Shown here: piece after piece, positions 1 through 8,799 of the stretch
Position numbering within the stretch: the first letter of the stretch is position 1
Layout: each line of letters opens with the position of its first letter
DNA from: a virus
Direction: 5' to 3' (one strand)
Length of the DNA stretch: 55,903 nt
Virus record (IMG/VR): IMGVR_UViG_3300021085_003174
Span: 1-55,903 of that record
Position numbers and translations under genes: made by a program
Notes under the pieces: generated by a model
Database searches by the model: none
Seen by the model: only the letters and a program-made list of their open reading frames with translations
What the model was told of the DNA's origin: nothing

Positions 1-2
1 TT

Positions 3-1916
3 GATTTAGGTACATCGAACAGTTGTGTTGCGGTGGTAGAAGCAGGAGAACCAAAAGTGATAACCAACTCAGAGGGAGCAAGAACTACCCCAAGTATAGT
101 TGGATTTGCAAAAGACGGACAACGACTTGTAGGTCAGGCCGCAAAAAGACAAGCAATCACTAATCCAGAGAATACAATTTTTTCTGCGAAACGTCTTATA
201 GGACGAAAATACAAAGAGATAAAGAAAGAAGTTAAAAATCTTCCTTATTCTGTTGTATCTGGTAAAAACGGAGATGCATACATTAAATGCAAAGATGGTG
301 ACGAAGAAAAAGAATATGCACCTGAGTTTATTGCAAGTGTTGTTCTTGGTAAATTAAAAGCAGATGCAGAAGCATATCTTGGAGAAGAAGTAACACAGGC
401 AGTTATCACTGTACCTGCTTACTTCAATGATTCACAACGACAAGCAACGAAAGATGCAGGTGAAATTGCAGGACTAGAAGTATTGCGTATCGTTAATGAA
501 CCAACAGCTGCATCTCTTGCATATGGGTTAGAAAAGAAAAATGAAGAAACCATTGCAGTTTACGACCTTGGTGGTGGAACATACGATGTATCTATTCTTG
601 AAATAGGTGACGGAGTATTTGAAGTTAAATCTACCAACGGTGACACTCAACTGGGTGGTGACAACTGGGACGATACTCTCATTGACTATTTAGTATCTGA
701 GTTCAAATCAGAATCTGGAATTGATTTGCAAGAAGACGGACAAGCAATGCAACGACTTAAAGAAGAGGCAGAAAAAGCAAAAGTTGCGTTATCATCAAGT
801 GCGTCCACCACAATAAATCTTCCATTTATTACGGCAGATGCAAGTGGACCAAAACACTTAAACATTGATGTTACTCGTAGTAAGTTTGAACAAATTTGTG
901 ATTCTTTATACCAACGAACAAAAGAACCTTTTGAAAAGTGCCTTGATGATGCGGGTATCACCATGAGTGATGTTAAAAACCTAATTCTTGTTGGTGGAAT
1001 GACTCGCAGTCCTAAAGTTGTTGAAATAGCAAAAGAACTTGCAGGTGGCAATGATCCACACCAAGGAGTCAATCCCGATGAGGTAGTTGCACTTGGTGCA
1101 GCCATACAAGGTGCTATATTAGCAGGAGACGAAGGTGTAAGTGATGTTTTGCTATTGGATGTAACTCCACTTACCCTTGGAATAGAAACGCAGGGTGGTG
1201 TGTCCACACCCATGATAGAGCGTAACACTACAATTCCAACAAAAAAGTCACAGATATTCACAACTGCAAGTGATAATCAACCAGAAGTAGACATTGTTGT
1301 GCTTCAAGGAGAACGAGCAATGTCTACCGACAATAAGAAACTTGGTAACTTCAAGTTAGATGGAATACAACCTGCTCCAAGAGGAACACCTCAAGTTGAA
1401 GTTACATTTGATATAGACGCAAATGGTATTTTGAATGTAAGTGCAACTGATAAAGGAACTGGTAAAGATCAAAAGATTACTATTAGTGATTCGAGTGGTC
1501 TTGATAAAGATGAAGTTGAAAAGATGAAAGCAGATGCGGAAAAGTATGCAGATGAAGATAAAAAGAAGAAAGAAGGAATAGAACTTCGCAATCAAGTAGA
1601 TTCAGGTGTTTATCAAATAGAAAAAATGTTGGAAGAAAACAAAGAAAAAATTCCAGAAGATGAGGTTAAGTCAACTAACGAACTTCTTGAAACTACTAAA
1701 AAAGAACTTGAAGATGCAACAATTGAACCCTCTAAGTTGACCGAATTGTCAAAAACCTTAATGGATCATGTACAAAAACTAATTCCATATACACAACCAA
1801 CCGAAACACAGGAAACTACTGAGGGTAATGCAGAATCACCTACCAATAATGAAGAAGATGTAGTAGATGCTGATTTTGAAGTTGTAGATGAAGAAGAAGA
1901 AAAAACTTCTAGTTAA
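3..1916 (+). CDS. dnaK: Molecular chaperone DnaK (Hsp70), 5' end outside the window
   Basis: This is an ATP-dependent Hsp70 chaperone. The reading frame is already open at base 3 and begins with [13 protein letters not shown], the first phosphate loop of the ATPase, so only a few residues are missing. An internal GTG at 33 is not the real start. Further actin-fold motifs follow: [44 protein letters not shown] and LVGGMTRSP. The interdomain linker [13 protein letters not shown] leads into the substrate-binding domain and lid. The tail is acidic ([14 protein letters not shown]), as in bacterial DnaK, and the roughly 640-residue length is normal. DnaK is uncommon in phages. With the Hsp20 gene at 54039 it suggests a phage that brings its own protein-folding support, perhaps for virion assembly; that role is inference. 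Confidence 0.97.
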   Translation, partial: DLGTSNSCVAVVEAGEPKVITNSEGARTTPSIVGFAKDGQRLVGQAAKRQAITNPENTIFSAKRLIGRKYKEIKKEVKNLPYSVVSGKNGDAYIKCKDGDEEKEYAPEFIASVVLGKLKADAEAYLGEEVTQAVITVPAYFNDSQRQATKDAGEIAGLEVLRIVNEPTAASLAYGLEKKNEETIAVYDLGGGTYDVSILEIGDGVFEVKSTNGDTQLGGDNWDDTLIDYLVSEFKSESGIDLQEDGQAMQRLKEEAEKAKVALSSSASTTINLPFITADASGPKHLNIDVTRSKFEQICDSLYQRTKEPFEKCLDDAGITMSDVKNLILVGGMTRSPKVVEIAKELAGGNDPHQGVNPDEVVALGAAIQGAILAGDEGVSDVLLLDVTPLTLGIETQGGVSTPMIERNTTIPTKKSQIFTTASDNQPEVDIVVLQGERAMSTDNKKLGNFKLDGIQPAPRGTPQVEVTFDIDANGILNVSATDKGTGKDQKITISDSSGLDKDEVEKMKADAEKYADEDKKKKEGIELRNQVDSGVYQIEKMLEENKEKIPEDEVKSTNELLETTKKELEDATIEPSKLTELSKTLMDHVQKLIPYTQPTETQETTEGNAESPTNNEEDVVDADFEVVDEEEEKTSS

Positions 1917-1934
1917 AAATAATAAATTTATTTT

Positions 1935-1966
1935 AAGGTGAGGATTCGTTCCTCACCTTTTTTTTA
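1935..1966 (+). terminator. Rho-independent terminator after dnaK
   Basis: A 10-bp perfect stem, AAGGTGAGGA (1935-1944) with TCCTCACCTT (1950-1959), encloses a 5-nt loop. An uninterrupted T run follows. It lies 18 nt past the dnaK stop codon and should end that transcript. Confidence 0.93.
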
Positions 1967-2003
1967 GCTTAAAATATAAATATAAATATAGATATATATC
2001 TAT

Positions 2004-2192
2004 ATGAGTAACCCATTGACCGTTCCGTGGAAAACCTGGATAAAAGAAAACCTTAAACTGGGAGTTCCACCTACTAAAATATTCGGAATTCTGATTAATA
2101 ATGATTTTGATTTAAGTGAAATTCTGGAAGAATTGAATAAATTGAAAAATATCAAACATTCTACTGATTTACACGAAAACACCTCAGTATGA
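2004..2192 (+). CDS. Small protein of unknown function (62 aa)
   Basis: The product is not recognised. It has a helical pattern (KTWIKENLKLGVPPTKIFGILINNDFDLSEILEEL) that reads like a compact three-helix fold with a conserved-looking W-x2-x-N-L-x-x-G core. No SD sequence precedes the ATG; the upstream DNA is an AT-only stretch with TATAAATATAAATATA at about 1976-1990. It is followed by an inverted repeat at 2194-2213 (AAGTCTA/TAGACTT) that lacks a T tract. Confidence 0.6.
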   Translation: MSNPLTVPWKTWIKENLKLGVPPTKIFGILINNDFDLSEILEELNKLKNIKHSTDLHENTSV

Positions 2193-2268
2193 TAAGTCTA
2201 TCTATGTAGACTTGATCATATAATTTAAATAAAAAAGTTATTCATAAATTATAAAAACTATTTTTTAT

Positions 2269-2277
2269 AATATTTAT
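2269..2277 (+). promoter_or_regulatory. TATATTTAT-type box (AATATTTAT variant)
   Basis: AATATTTAT lies just ahead of the small gene at 2276/2282. It is one base from the TATATTTAT box found upstream of several virion-type genes in this window. Its position overlapping the first ATG argues for the second ATG if it is a promoter. Confidence 0.4.
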
Positions 2278-2476
2278 GAACATGGGATATGATGATACTG
2301 ATATTGTAGTGCGTATAAAATCGCAAGTGTATAAATTAAAACACAGACGGATTGAAGGTTTTGTTGATAAATCGTTGTTATCTGCGTGTTTAATAAATGA
2401 AATTAAATATTTATTTTCATTATTAGGTAAAGATTTACAAAAAGAAATATTAAAACAACCATGGCTAGACGAATAA
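2276..2476 (+). CDS. Small protein of unknown function (66 aa)
   Basis: No family is recognised. It is a basic, mostly helical small protein. Two starts are possible: ATG at 2276, or the third codon ATG at 2282. An AATATTTAT box (2269-2277) overlaps the first ATG and ends 4 nt before the second. That matches the box-to-start spacing seen at several other genes here, so 2282 may be the true start. The 3' end overlaps the phosphomannomutase-like gene by 16 bp, suggesting coupled translation. Confidence 0.6.
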   Translation: MNMGYDDTDIVVRIKSQVYKLKHRRIEGFVDKSLLSACLINEIKYLFSLLGKDLQKEILKQPWLDE

Positions 2477-3159
2477 ATTATATATTTGATGTAGACGGAA
2501 CTTTAACTCCGAGTCGTTTAAAGATGGATAACGAGTTTGAGAAGTTTTTTAGGAACTGGATCAAAAACAAAAATGTATATCTATTAACTGGTTCCGACCA
2601 TGACAAAACAATAGAGCAGGTTGGAGTAGATATATGGAAAGAGGTGACTGAATCACATCAGTGTGGCGGTAATGTTGTTTTTAGAAAAGGTGACATGATA
2701 GAAGTAAGTAAATGGCAACCTAGTAAGAGTCTACTTGACACCTGCAAAAACTTAATTGATATCAGCAAATATTCTGTTAAAGCAGGAAACCACATAGAAG
2801 AACGAGTTGGTCTTCTTAATATAAGTGTTGTTGGAAGAAATTGTACTCAAAAACAAAGAGAAGAATACTACGAATGGGATAAAATTAACAAAGAACGAGA
2901 GTTTATTTGTCAGGCAATAAACAAAATGTTTCCAGAGTTGGAAGCAAGTGCAGGAGGTCAAATTAGTGTAGACATTCATAAGTTTGGTAAAAATAAGTCT
3001 CAAATAAGAAGAAAAGTTGAAGGGGATATTTGGTTTTTTGGTGATAAAACAATGGAAGGTGGAAACGATTACCCAATCGCAAGTATGCTCAAAGAACCCG
3101 ATAAGGTGTTTCAAGTTGATGATTGGGAACATACATATAAACTTTTAAAACAAATTTAA
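2461..3159 (+). CDS. Eukaryotic-type phosphomannomutase-like HAD phosphatase
   Basis: This is a HAD-superfamily protein (232 aa) with the cap-type layout of eukaryotic phosphomannomutase, which interconverts mannose-6-P and mannose-1-P. Motif I is FDVDGTLTPSR (nucleophile D10, acid D12). The cap carries EERVGLLNISVVGRNCTQ (about 114-130), very like the substrate-binding segment of PMM. Then come GGQISVDIHKFGKNKS (about 165-180) and the magnesium motif FFGDKTMEGGNDYP (about 192-205). The substrate is not proven and a related sugar phosphatase is possible. The next gene follows after 2 nt. A mannose-6-P isomerase-like cupin is encoded at 36224, so GDP-mannose-type precursors are plausible. Confidence 0.88.
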   Translation: MARRINYIFDVDGTLTPSRLKMDNEFEKFFRNWIKNKNVYLLTGSDHDKTIEQVGVDIWKEVTESHQCGGNVVFRKGDMIEVSKWQPSKSLLDTCKNLIDISKYSVKAGNHIEERVGLLNISVVGRNCTQKQREEYYEWDKINKEREFICQAINKMFPELEASAGGQISVDIHKFGKNKSQIRRKVEGDIWFFGDKTMEGGNDYPIASMLKEPDKVFQVDDWEHTYKLLKQI

Positions 3160-3161
3160 TT

Positions 3162-3611
3162 ATGACAGATAAACTTATCAAAGGATTTACTTGTGGGGCA
3201 ATGGACGTATTTCATGCGGGTCATGTGCTTATGATGGAAGATTGTAAACGACATTGTGATTATTTGATCGTAGGATTGCACACCAATCCACAATTAGATA
3301 GAGCAGACAAAAACAAACCAATTCAATCGGTTGTAGAACGATATATACAACTTCGTGGAAGTAAGTTCGTTGATGAAATCATTCCATATGAAACTGAATC
3401 AGATTTGATTGAAATTCTCAAAGGTATTGATTATGATGTTAGGTTTGTGGGTGACGATTGGAAAGACAAACCATTTACTGGTCACGATTTACCAGGACAT
3501 CTTGACAAGGTGTTGTATAATTCTCGTAAACATGATTATAGCAGTTCTGGATTAAGAAGAAGAGTTGCGGATGGTGAAAAAATAGAAAAGAAAAAGAAAA
3601 CTCAAAGTTAA
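3162..3611 (+). CDS. Cytidylyltransferase-family protein (TagD-like)
   Basis: This 149-aa nucleotidyltransferase has the HxGH active-site motif HAGH (18-21) within TCGAMDVFHAGHVLMMEDCK. VGLHTNP and FVGDDWKDKPFTG follow, and the conserved C-terminal YSSSGLRRRV resembles the second signature of glycerol-3-phosphate cytidylyltransferases. It would transfer a nucleotide to a phosphorylated sugar or polyol. It starts 2 nt after the phosphomannomutase-like gene, so the two probably act together in making an activated sugar or polyol. The exact substrate cannot be read from the sequence. Confidence 0.85.
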   Translation: MTDKLIKGFTCGAMDVFHAGHVLMMEDCKRHCDYLIVGLHTNPQLDRADKNKPIQSVVERYIQLRGSKFVDEIIPYETESDLIEILKGIDYDVRFVGDDWKDKPFTGHDLPGHLDKVLYNSRKHDYSSSGLRRRVADGEKIEKKKKTQS

Positions 3612-3623
3612 TAAAATATATAT

Positions 3624-3633
3624 TATATTTATA
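3624..3633 (+). promoter_or_regulatory. TATATTTATA box upstream of the 156-aa gene
   Basis: TATATTTATA occurs in sense orientation 38 nt before the ATG at 3672, one of the exact copies of the recurrent box. The leader between them has no strong SD. Confidence 0.5.
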
Positions 3634-3671
3634 TTCAAATAAAGGTTATATTCACTTAATGATGATGTGAT

Positions 3672-4142
3672 ATGAACTTTATTTATTTTATTTGTCCAGA
3701 AAACCAACAACTCGCAAAATATTGCGAAGGATTCTATAACTATTTAACATACGGATATAAAACTTGGAGTCGTGATAGGTATGTTCAATCTTCTCCGAAG
3801 GAAAAGGTGGGTCAATCCCGGATGTTAATGAGAAAAGATGCCCCTCAAACTGAAGAAATGAAAGCAGGTGATCCGGTCCTCGACAGAATATACCAAAAGG
3901 TAATTACAAGTGATTGTTATGAACACTCATATAGCAGACTAACTGACTTAGATATACACAAAAGTGAATTGATGATATTTATCACATCGAGTAAGAATCC
4001 CAAACGACCTCCTGCTTATTTATATACCAAAACCAACTCAGTTGTTGTTTGGAAGGTATCTAACGTAAATACATTAAGTTCAAACAAGTATCAACTACTT
4101 GAGTCGTTAATTAGAAAAATGGCAAAACCAAATCAATCGTAA
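3672..4142 (+). CDS. Protein of unknown function (156 aa)
   Basis: No family is recognised. The protein has aromatic-rich ends (NFIYFICPENQQLAKYCEGF) and a basic middle; no membrane segment or catalytic motif is evident. Its stop codon lies inside the convergent metalloprotease-like gene, a 10-bp tail-to-tail overlap at 4133-4142, and no terminator separates the two. Transcription from the two sides may interfere. Confidence 0.7.
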   Translation: MNFIYFICPENQQLAKYCEGFYNYLTYGYKTWSRDRYVQSSPKEKVGQSRMLMRKDAPQTEEMKAGDPVLDRIYQKVITSDCYEHSYSRLTDLDIHKSELMIFITSSKNPKRPPAYLYTKTNSVVVWKVSNVNTLSSNKYQLLESLIRKMAKPNQS

Positions 4143-6865
4143 AGATTTTCTACAAGTTCTCCGAAGTTACGCATAATAATACCGGCACACGCATTTGCTT
4201 CGTTCTCTATATCACTTCCTGTTTCACCACTATCCACTTCAAGAACTCCAAGTTCATTTTGTTTTTGATGCACCATTTCATGTGCTAAACTTCTACATAC
4301 ATCTGGAAATGCTCTGCCTTTTGTATATATAGAAATCTCATTTGTGTTTGGATCATAACAAGCAGCTGTCATATGCTCATGTCTTTGTGTTAAAAGTTTA
4401 ACCGATACCTTTTCTTTTAATTGCAATGCTTTTCTTGCAAACTTGATAAACTCTTGAACATTGTCTTTGTTCATTGCGACTTCGTTTAATGATTCTTTTG
4501 TATATTTCATATCTGGATGTTTGGTATCTGAATTGTTTTTGGAAATTATTTTATCATTAGAAAAGGATTCCGCAGGAATGTCATTACCAAGATACATTTC
4601 TTTGAATTCCTTAAACCATTGGCCAAAAGTAAAATCACCGATTCTTAATCCATAATCGTGAATGGTTTGTTCTTTAAAGTGATTTGCAACTCCACCTATA
4701 AAGTGATAATAACTTCCACTCTTCTGTACTTTCACATTCGGAAATCCTTTGTCTTTTAACATTTTGGAAACTTGTGCACCAGATTTAGGTGATGACTTCA
4801 TATTGATTTCTTGTATTTTCATTTCGTTTATATTTGCTCCACCTGTTCTGACAATTTCACGAAAGAACCAACGAGTCCACTCTCCGAGTTTGCCTGGTCC
4901 TTTTACTATATATAGTTTAAATGCTTCTGCAAATGCTTCTTCCGGATTTGTATTTCCGTAATTAGTAATATGTTCAATTGGAATTTCTTTACCAGGTCCA
5001 ACCCACCTATCTGCTAATTTTGTTACAACTTCTTTTTTATTTTCTGCTGACCAAACAGATGTCATTTGCAATGCTTTGAACTTTGCTTTGGTCTCGGCGT
5101 TGGTTTCTTTTTTATCAATGACTTTCAATCCTGCTCGTCTTTTATGTATCTTGCTTCCATTCTTATCAAAATACTTTTCTACATAATCCTCTACATCTTT
5201 ACGTTCAATAGATACCTTCTTGCTTTTGATTGTATCTTGCCAATGCTTCTTTGCATTAGATGGAACGTTGCGATACCAAAAACGATGTCCGAGTTCGTGG
5301 GTAAATGTATCTTGAGTCATTCCACATCCGTACAACTTGAGCATATCTTTATTCATATAATACTCACCATTAACCATATCGTTGCTATTATCGGATGTTA
5401 ATCCAAAATCTAAATCAACGGTTAATCCTTCTATACACTTTCCGAATCCTGCTTTTTGAATTTTCTTTGACCAACCTTTAATTCCACTTACTAAATCCTT
5501 GAAACTTTTTTCACGACTTGCTTCTCCTTGAGGACTTCCTCCTTTTCTTTTGAAGTTGTGAATAACCAACTTGACTGGTCCTATTTGTGCTTGCTCAATT
5601 GGTTTTTCTCGTTCTTGGTCACCTTCTATTGCTATGTATTGAAGAAGTGCTTTTATTCCCAAACGGAATTCTGCACGATACCTTCGAATATTTGTTTCTC
5701 GTTCTTTAGCAAGTCTACTTGGACTCACCTTGTGCTTTTTATCTATAAAGTCCCACATCTCTGGAAAGTTTCCACCAAGACCCGTAACTGCTCTCCAGCA
5801 TTTTTCACGAACTTCCTTTTCCTCCCAAGTTTCCATTTTATCACTGGCACCTTGCCATTTGTACTGCAAAAAGAATTTGTAAACCCATTGTTCAAAGTTT
5901 TCTTGGAATGTACCAAATGCTCTTCTTACTTTCTTAAAGTCTTTGATTGTCTGTGGGTCTTCACTATTATCACCAATTGATTTGTATGCTTTAGTAAGAG
6001 CTCTTAAATCCTTTGCCCACTTCTTTACTGAGTTGCTATCAACCTTTACTTTGCTTTCTGAAATGATTTCCGACAGATTACCTTTTTGTATATACATATA
6101 TAAACCTGCTAATCGTTTCTTAAACTTCTTGAGATATTTACTGTTGATATATGTAAGAAAGTCTTTATCAAAAAACTCTACATCAATTGCCCAATCTTGA
6201 AATGATTTGTAACTTTCTAATTTCTTCTTTTTAAAGTCGGCAAGAAATTCCGGACGATGTGCGAACCGATCAGATAGATTTTTCCATACACGAACTATCT
6301 GAGATTGTCCTGCTTGATAATATGCATTAAATTCTTCTGGTGTGTTGTAATATCCTTCTATATCTTGTGTATCTAAGTACTTGGCACTTGTTTTTCCTAA
6401 ACCACGACTACGATACCTCAAATGATCAAGAAAGTGTATATATTCGTGAATGAATGTATCTTTATCAAGACGAGTATCCATATACTTGCCATTGTAATCA
6501 CCAAGTAGATTAGCATTTACAATTACACCTTTAAATGATATTCCACCGACTTTCAAACTTTTGTTTGTGAAACCACCTGCGATTGTTACTCCACCACGTG
6601 ATGAACTTTTTGTTGGAATGAAAAATAATACTACCTCACTTAAAGACGGAAAGTTTTTATCTATGTCTGTTCCTCTAAGAGCAACACCTTTCCATTGTGT
6701 AAGTGGTATAAATGGTTTGTTGACTATACTATTCTCACCTTCACCTTCTAATTTATCTTTATGTTTAGTTAAAAACCGCACCACTTTATCATATGCTTTT
6801 TCGGCAATTCCTGTGTAATACATATCTTGCTCTACATTTGCTTCTTTTATATAGGTGCTATTCAT
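4133..6865 (-). CDS. Large protein with three HExxH metalloprotease-like modules
   Basis: The product is about 910 aa. Counting from a TTG one codon upstream of the chosen ATG (subtract 1 for the ATG), zinc-protease helices occur at HEYIH (141-145), HELGH (524-528) and HEMVH (863-867). Each is followed by a candidate third ligand: TPEEFNAY (about 177-184), NPEEAFAE (641-648) and ENEANA (about 888-893). The first two resemble the gluzincin HExxH...PEE-F/AE pattern; the third is a compact HEMVHQKQ...E-N-E-A type. Linkers are lysine-rich and helical. No signal peptide is seen. ATG at 6865 is preferred over TTG at 6868 because TATATTTAT-type boxes lie just upstream. It is probably a virion or injected protein, or one acting on host or capsid proteins; no substrate is evident. 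Confidence 0.85.
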   Translation of the reverse strand: MNSTYIKEANVEQDMYYTGIAEKAYDKVVRFLTKHKDKLEGEGENSIVNKPFIPLTQWKGVALRGTDIDKNFPSLSEVVLFFIPTKSSSRGGVTIAGGFTNKSLKVGGISFKGVIVNANLLGDYNGKYMDTRLDKDTFIHEYIHFLDHLRYRSRGLGKTSAKYLDTQDIEGYYNTPEEFNAYYQAGQSQIVRVWKNLSDRFAHRPEFLADFKKKKLESYKSFQDWAIDVEFFDKDFLTYINSKYLKKFKKRLAGLYMYIQKGNLSEIISESKVKVDSNSVKKWAKDLRALTKAYKSIGDNSEDPQTIKDFKKVRRAFGTFQENFEQWVYKFFLQYKWQGASDKMETWEEKEVREKCWRAVTGLGGNFPEMWDFIDKKHKVSPSRLAKERETNIRRYRAEFRLGIKALLQYIAIEGDQEREKPIEQAQIGPVKLVIHNFKRKGGSPQGEASREKSFKDLVSGIKGWSKKIQKAGFGKCIEGLTVDLDFGLTSDNSNDMVNGEYYMNKDMLKLYGCGMTQDTFTHELGHRFWYRNVPSNAKKHWQDTIKSKKVSIERKDVEDYVEKYFDKNGSKIHKRRAGLKVIDKKETNAETKAKFKALQMTSVWSAENKKEVVTKLADRWVGPGKEIPIEHITNYGNTNPEEAFAEAFKLYIVKGPGKLGEWTRWFFREIVRTGGANINEMKIQEINMKSSPKSGAQVSKMLKDKGFPNVKVQKSGSYYHFIGGVANHFKEQTIHDYGLRIGDFTFGQWFKEFKEMYLGNDIPAESFSNDKIISKNNSDTKHPDMKYTKESLNEVAMNKDNVQEFIKFARKALQLKEKVSVKLLTQRHEHMTAACYDPNTNEISIYTKGRAFPDVCRSLAHEMVHQKQNELGVLEVDSGETGSDIENEANACAGIIMRNFGELVENLYD

Positions 6866-6870
6866 CAAGT

Positions 6871-6896
6871 ATAAATATTAACTACCTATAAATATA
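6871..6896 (-). promoter_or_regulatory. Two tandem TATATTTAT boxes ahead of the triple-HExxH gene
   Basis: Reading the minus strand, TATATTTATA (6896-6887) is followed by AATATTTAT (6879-6871). The second ends 5 nt before the ATG at 6865. No SD sequence is present. Both are in the orientation of transcription. Confidence 0.55.
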
Positions 6897-6914
6897 TACA
6901 TTTTATATAAGTAC

Positions 6915-6946
6915 AAAAAAAGAACCAATCCTAGAATTGGTTCTTT
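6915..6946 (-). terminator. Rho-independent terminator of the clamp/clamp-loader operon
   Basis: AAAGAACCAAT (6919-6929) and ATTGGTTCTTT (6936-6946) form an 11-bp perfect stem with a 6-nt loop. On the minus strand it runs into seven or more T residues (complement of 6915-6921). It separates the replication operon from the metalloprotease-like gene, which therefore needs its own promoter. Confidence 0.9.
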
Positions 6947-6968
6947 AATATAACCTTTGGTTTTTGTA

Positions 6969-7085
6969 TTACTCGTTACCGGTGAGGATGTACCAAACCT
7001 GCAAACAAATAATAAAACTAAATGCAACTATTCCACCAAGTAGTTCATAAACTGCGTATAACCTATCTTTTAGAGTCTTATTCAT
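6969..7085 (-). CDS. Hidden 38-aa single-pass membrane protein
   Basis: A short gene reads MNKTLKDRLYAVYELLGG, then a hydrophobic helix (IVAFSFIICLQVWYIL, about 19-34), ending TGNE. Its ATG overlaps the clamp-loader stop as ATGA (7085-7082), the classic arrangement for coupled translation, and it lies upstream of the operon terminator. It occupies the place where T4-like phages carry the small clamp-loader subunit gene, but it is far too short and hydrophobic to be that. A small inner-membrane protein is the safest description; the function is unknown. Confidence 0.7.
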   Translation of the reverse strand: MNKTLKDRLYAVYELLGGIVAFSFIICLQVWYILTGNE

Positions 7086-8038
7086 AGTGTTTGAACAATT
7101 TGTGCAATGGTTGACGCAAATGTAATTTCTTTATCAACCACCAAACTATCGTGGTAAGTTTGCTGATCAAGCATAATAACAATGTTTGCACTTTTACCAG
7201 GAGCATACTCATCTACATTATCAAACAAAAACTTGTAAACATCCGTGAAGTCATTTATTTTTTCATTTGCAATAAGTTGACGAGCAGTTAACCAAGCATT
7301 CTTTTTGTCTTTACTTGCATTCTTTAGAATGTCTAACAACTTTAACTTATAGTCACCTTCAATAAGGTCTTCTTTGATAATCTCAAGAGTACCATGAATG
7401 CTATTTTGTTGAGCATTATTGATCACCTTACGGATATCGGGATACCCTTTGTTTACAATCAATGCAATATCATCTGGTTGTGCTTTGATGCCTTGTTTGG
7501 CAAGAATCTTGGCAAGATGAACTGCAACATCTTTACGATTAGGAGGAACGATGTTGAATGTTTGACAACGACTGACAATCGGTTCAATGATTTTTTCGTG
7601 GTAATTACAAGTAAGAATAAAACGAGTAGTCATACTAAACTGCTCCATTAAATTTCTTAAAGCAGCCTGAGCATTGCCTGTAAGAAAGTCACACTCGTCA
7701 AGCAATACAACTTTAAGATCATTGAATCCCATACTGCTTGCGAACGACTTAATCTTGGTACGAACAGTATCAACATTGTTTTCGTCACTTGCATTGATAT
7801 ACAAATGATCACACGGAATCTGCTTGGTTATTAATTTACCAAGTGTAGTTTTACCGGTACCTGCTTTTCCATACAAAAGCAAATGTGGAATGTCTTTAGA
7901 CTCAATCCACGAAGCAGCTCGTTTCTTCAAAGGTTCGTTTCCAATGTAATCAGATAAGTCTTTGGGTCGATATTTCTCAACCCAAAGACTATTTTCCGAT
8001 TCAACTGGAGACTTTGTTGCTTCTTCTAAAAAATTCAT
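7082..8038 (-). CDS. 44: Clamp loader ATPase subunit (T4 gp44 / RFC small-subunit type)
   Basis: This AAA+ ATPase (318 aa) opens the sliding clamp and places it on primer-template DNA. It has the RFC N-terminal box LWVEKYRPKDLSDYIG (18-33), Walker A GKAGTGKT (57-64), Walker B VLLDECD (111-117), sensor-1 region FILTCNYH and the arginine-finger SRC motif (156-158). Its start overlaps the clamp stop by one base (TAATG), the gp45-gp44 order of T4. No small clamp-loader subunit (gp62) is recognisable nearby. Confidence 0.95.
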   Translation of the reverse strand: MNFLEEATKSPVESENSLWVEKYRPKDLSDYIGNEPLKKRAASWIESKDIPHLLLYGKAGTGKTTLGKLITKQIPCDHLYINASDENNVDTVRTKIKSFASSMGFNDLKVVLLDECDFLTGNAQAALRNLMEQFSMTTRFILTCNYHEKIIEPIVSRCQTFNIVPPNRKDVAVHLAKILAKQGIKAQPDDIALIVNKGYPDIRKVINNAQQNSIHGTLEIIKEDLIEGDYKLKLLDILKNASKDKKNAWLTARQLIANEKINDFTDVYKFLFDNVDEYAPGKSANIVIMLDQQTYHDSLVVDKEITFASTIAQIVQTL

Positions 8039-8763
8039 TAATCGGTTGTTTGAATTTCAACCAAGTAATAACTGCTACGGAAGTCACCGACTTCAAACTC
8101 AATGCTTGCAATTCCCTTGGAACTGACATTGAGGACACTCTTTTCAGAGTCACTATTTGCATTAAGAATTTCCTTGAAATACTTCGAGGAAAAACTAATG
8201 GGGTCTGCGAGAGTACCGTTACCCTCGTTGATCGCACTTAAAGAAACACGATTACTATTGATTGTAGAATAACCAATTACCAACTGAATTCCGTCCTTGG
8301 ATGGAACGATGGTAAAGGTATCACAATCACTTAACGCACTTGCAGAACGAACAAACTTCTTTGCGAAGTCGTTGCTAAAAGGAATTTGCAGATCATACTC
8401 TGGTAAATCCTTTAATGCAGGAACATTAGGAATAACTGCTAAGTCAGCAAGCATGAAGTTTACACTTGTTGTATCATCTGATACATTAACACTAACGTTC
8501 TTTTCGTTCTTTTCAACGACCTCAACATTAATGTCATCTCCAACTACTGACAATAGTTGCTTTAACTTTGCAGTATCATAAACACCAATTTCACCTTCAC
8601 CAAGTTCAAAGTCCTTTGTAGAAACTTTGCCGAGGACACTTTTATCATCGGTAATGAAGGTGGTTTCGCAAACGTTGTCTCCGTTGGTATTCCATTTAAC
8701 TGATTCCACGTTACCATTTAGGTTGTAACGAGAAATGAATTGTAGTACTTTATCTTTTTTCAT
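8038..8763 (-). CDS. 45: DNA polymerase sliding clamp (T4 gp45-like)
   Basis: This is the ring-forming processivity factor (241 aa; T4 gp45 is 228). The T4-type N terminus MKKDKVLQFISRYNLNGNVE is followed by VESVKW, TKDFELGEGEIGVYDTAKLK and a C-terminal strand-rich half ending in SSYYLVEIQ. It is first in an operon with the clamp loader and the 38-aa membrane protein. In T4 the clamp also ties replication to late transcription; whether that holds here is unknown. A strong sigma70-like promoter places the start codon almost at the predicted transcription start, so the mRNA may be leaderless. Confidence 0.93.
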   Translation of the reverse strand: MKKDKVLQFISRYNLNGNVESVKWNTNGDNVCETTFITDDKSVLGKVSTKDFELGEGEIGVYDTAKLKQLLSVVGDDINVEVVEKNEKNVSVNVSDDTTSVNFMLADLAVIPNVPALKDLPEYDLQIPFSNDFAKKFVRSASALSDCDTFTIVPSKDGIQLVIGYSTINSNRVSLSAINEGNGTLADPISFSSKYFKEILNANSDSEKSVLNVSSKGIASIEFEVGDFRSSYYLVEIQTTD

Positions 8764-8770
8764 AGTTTAT

Positions 8771-8799
8771 ATAATATTATTTTAATTGTTATTTGTCAA
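8771..8799 (-). promoter_or_regulatory. Sigma70-like promoter of the clamp operon
   Basis: On the minus strand TTGACA (8799-8794), a 17-bp spacer and TATTAT (8776-8771). Only 7 nt separate the -10 box from the ATG at 8763, so transcription is expected to start at or within 1-2 nt of the start codon. Confidence 0.8.

Noticed and set aside
686-1261. Long open frame antisense to dnaK
   Set aside because: It is a shadow of a highly conserved gene and has no start signal or recognisable product; many similar antisense frames elsewhere were left out for the same reason.
2194-2213. AAGTCTA/TAGACTT inverted repeat as a terminator
   Set aside because: The stem is short, AT-rich and not followed by a T run; function uncertain.
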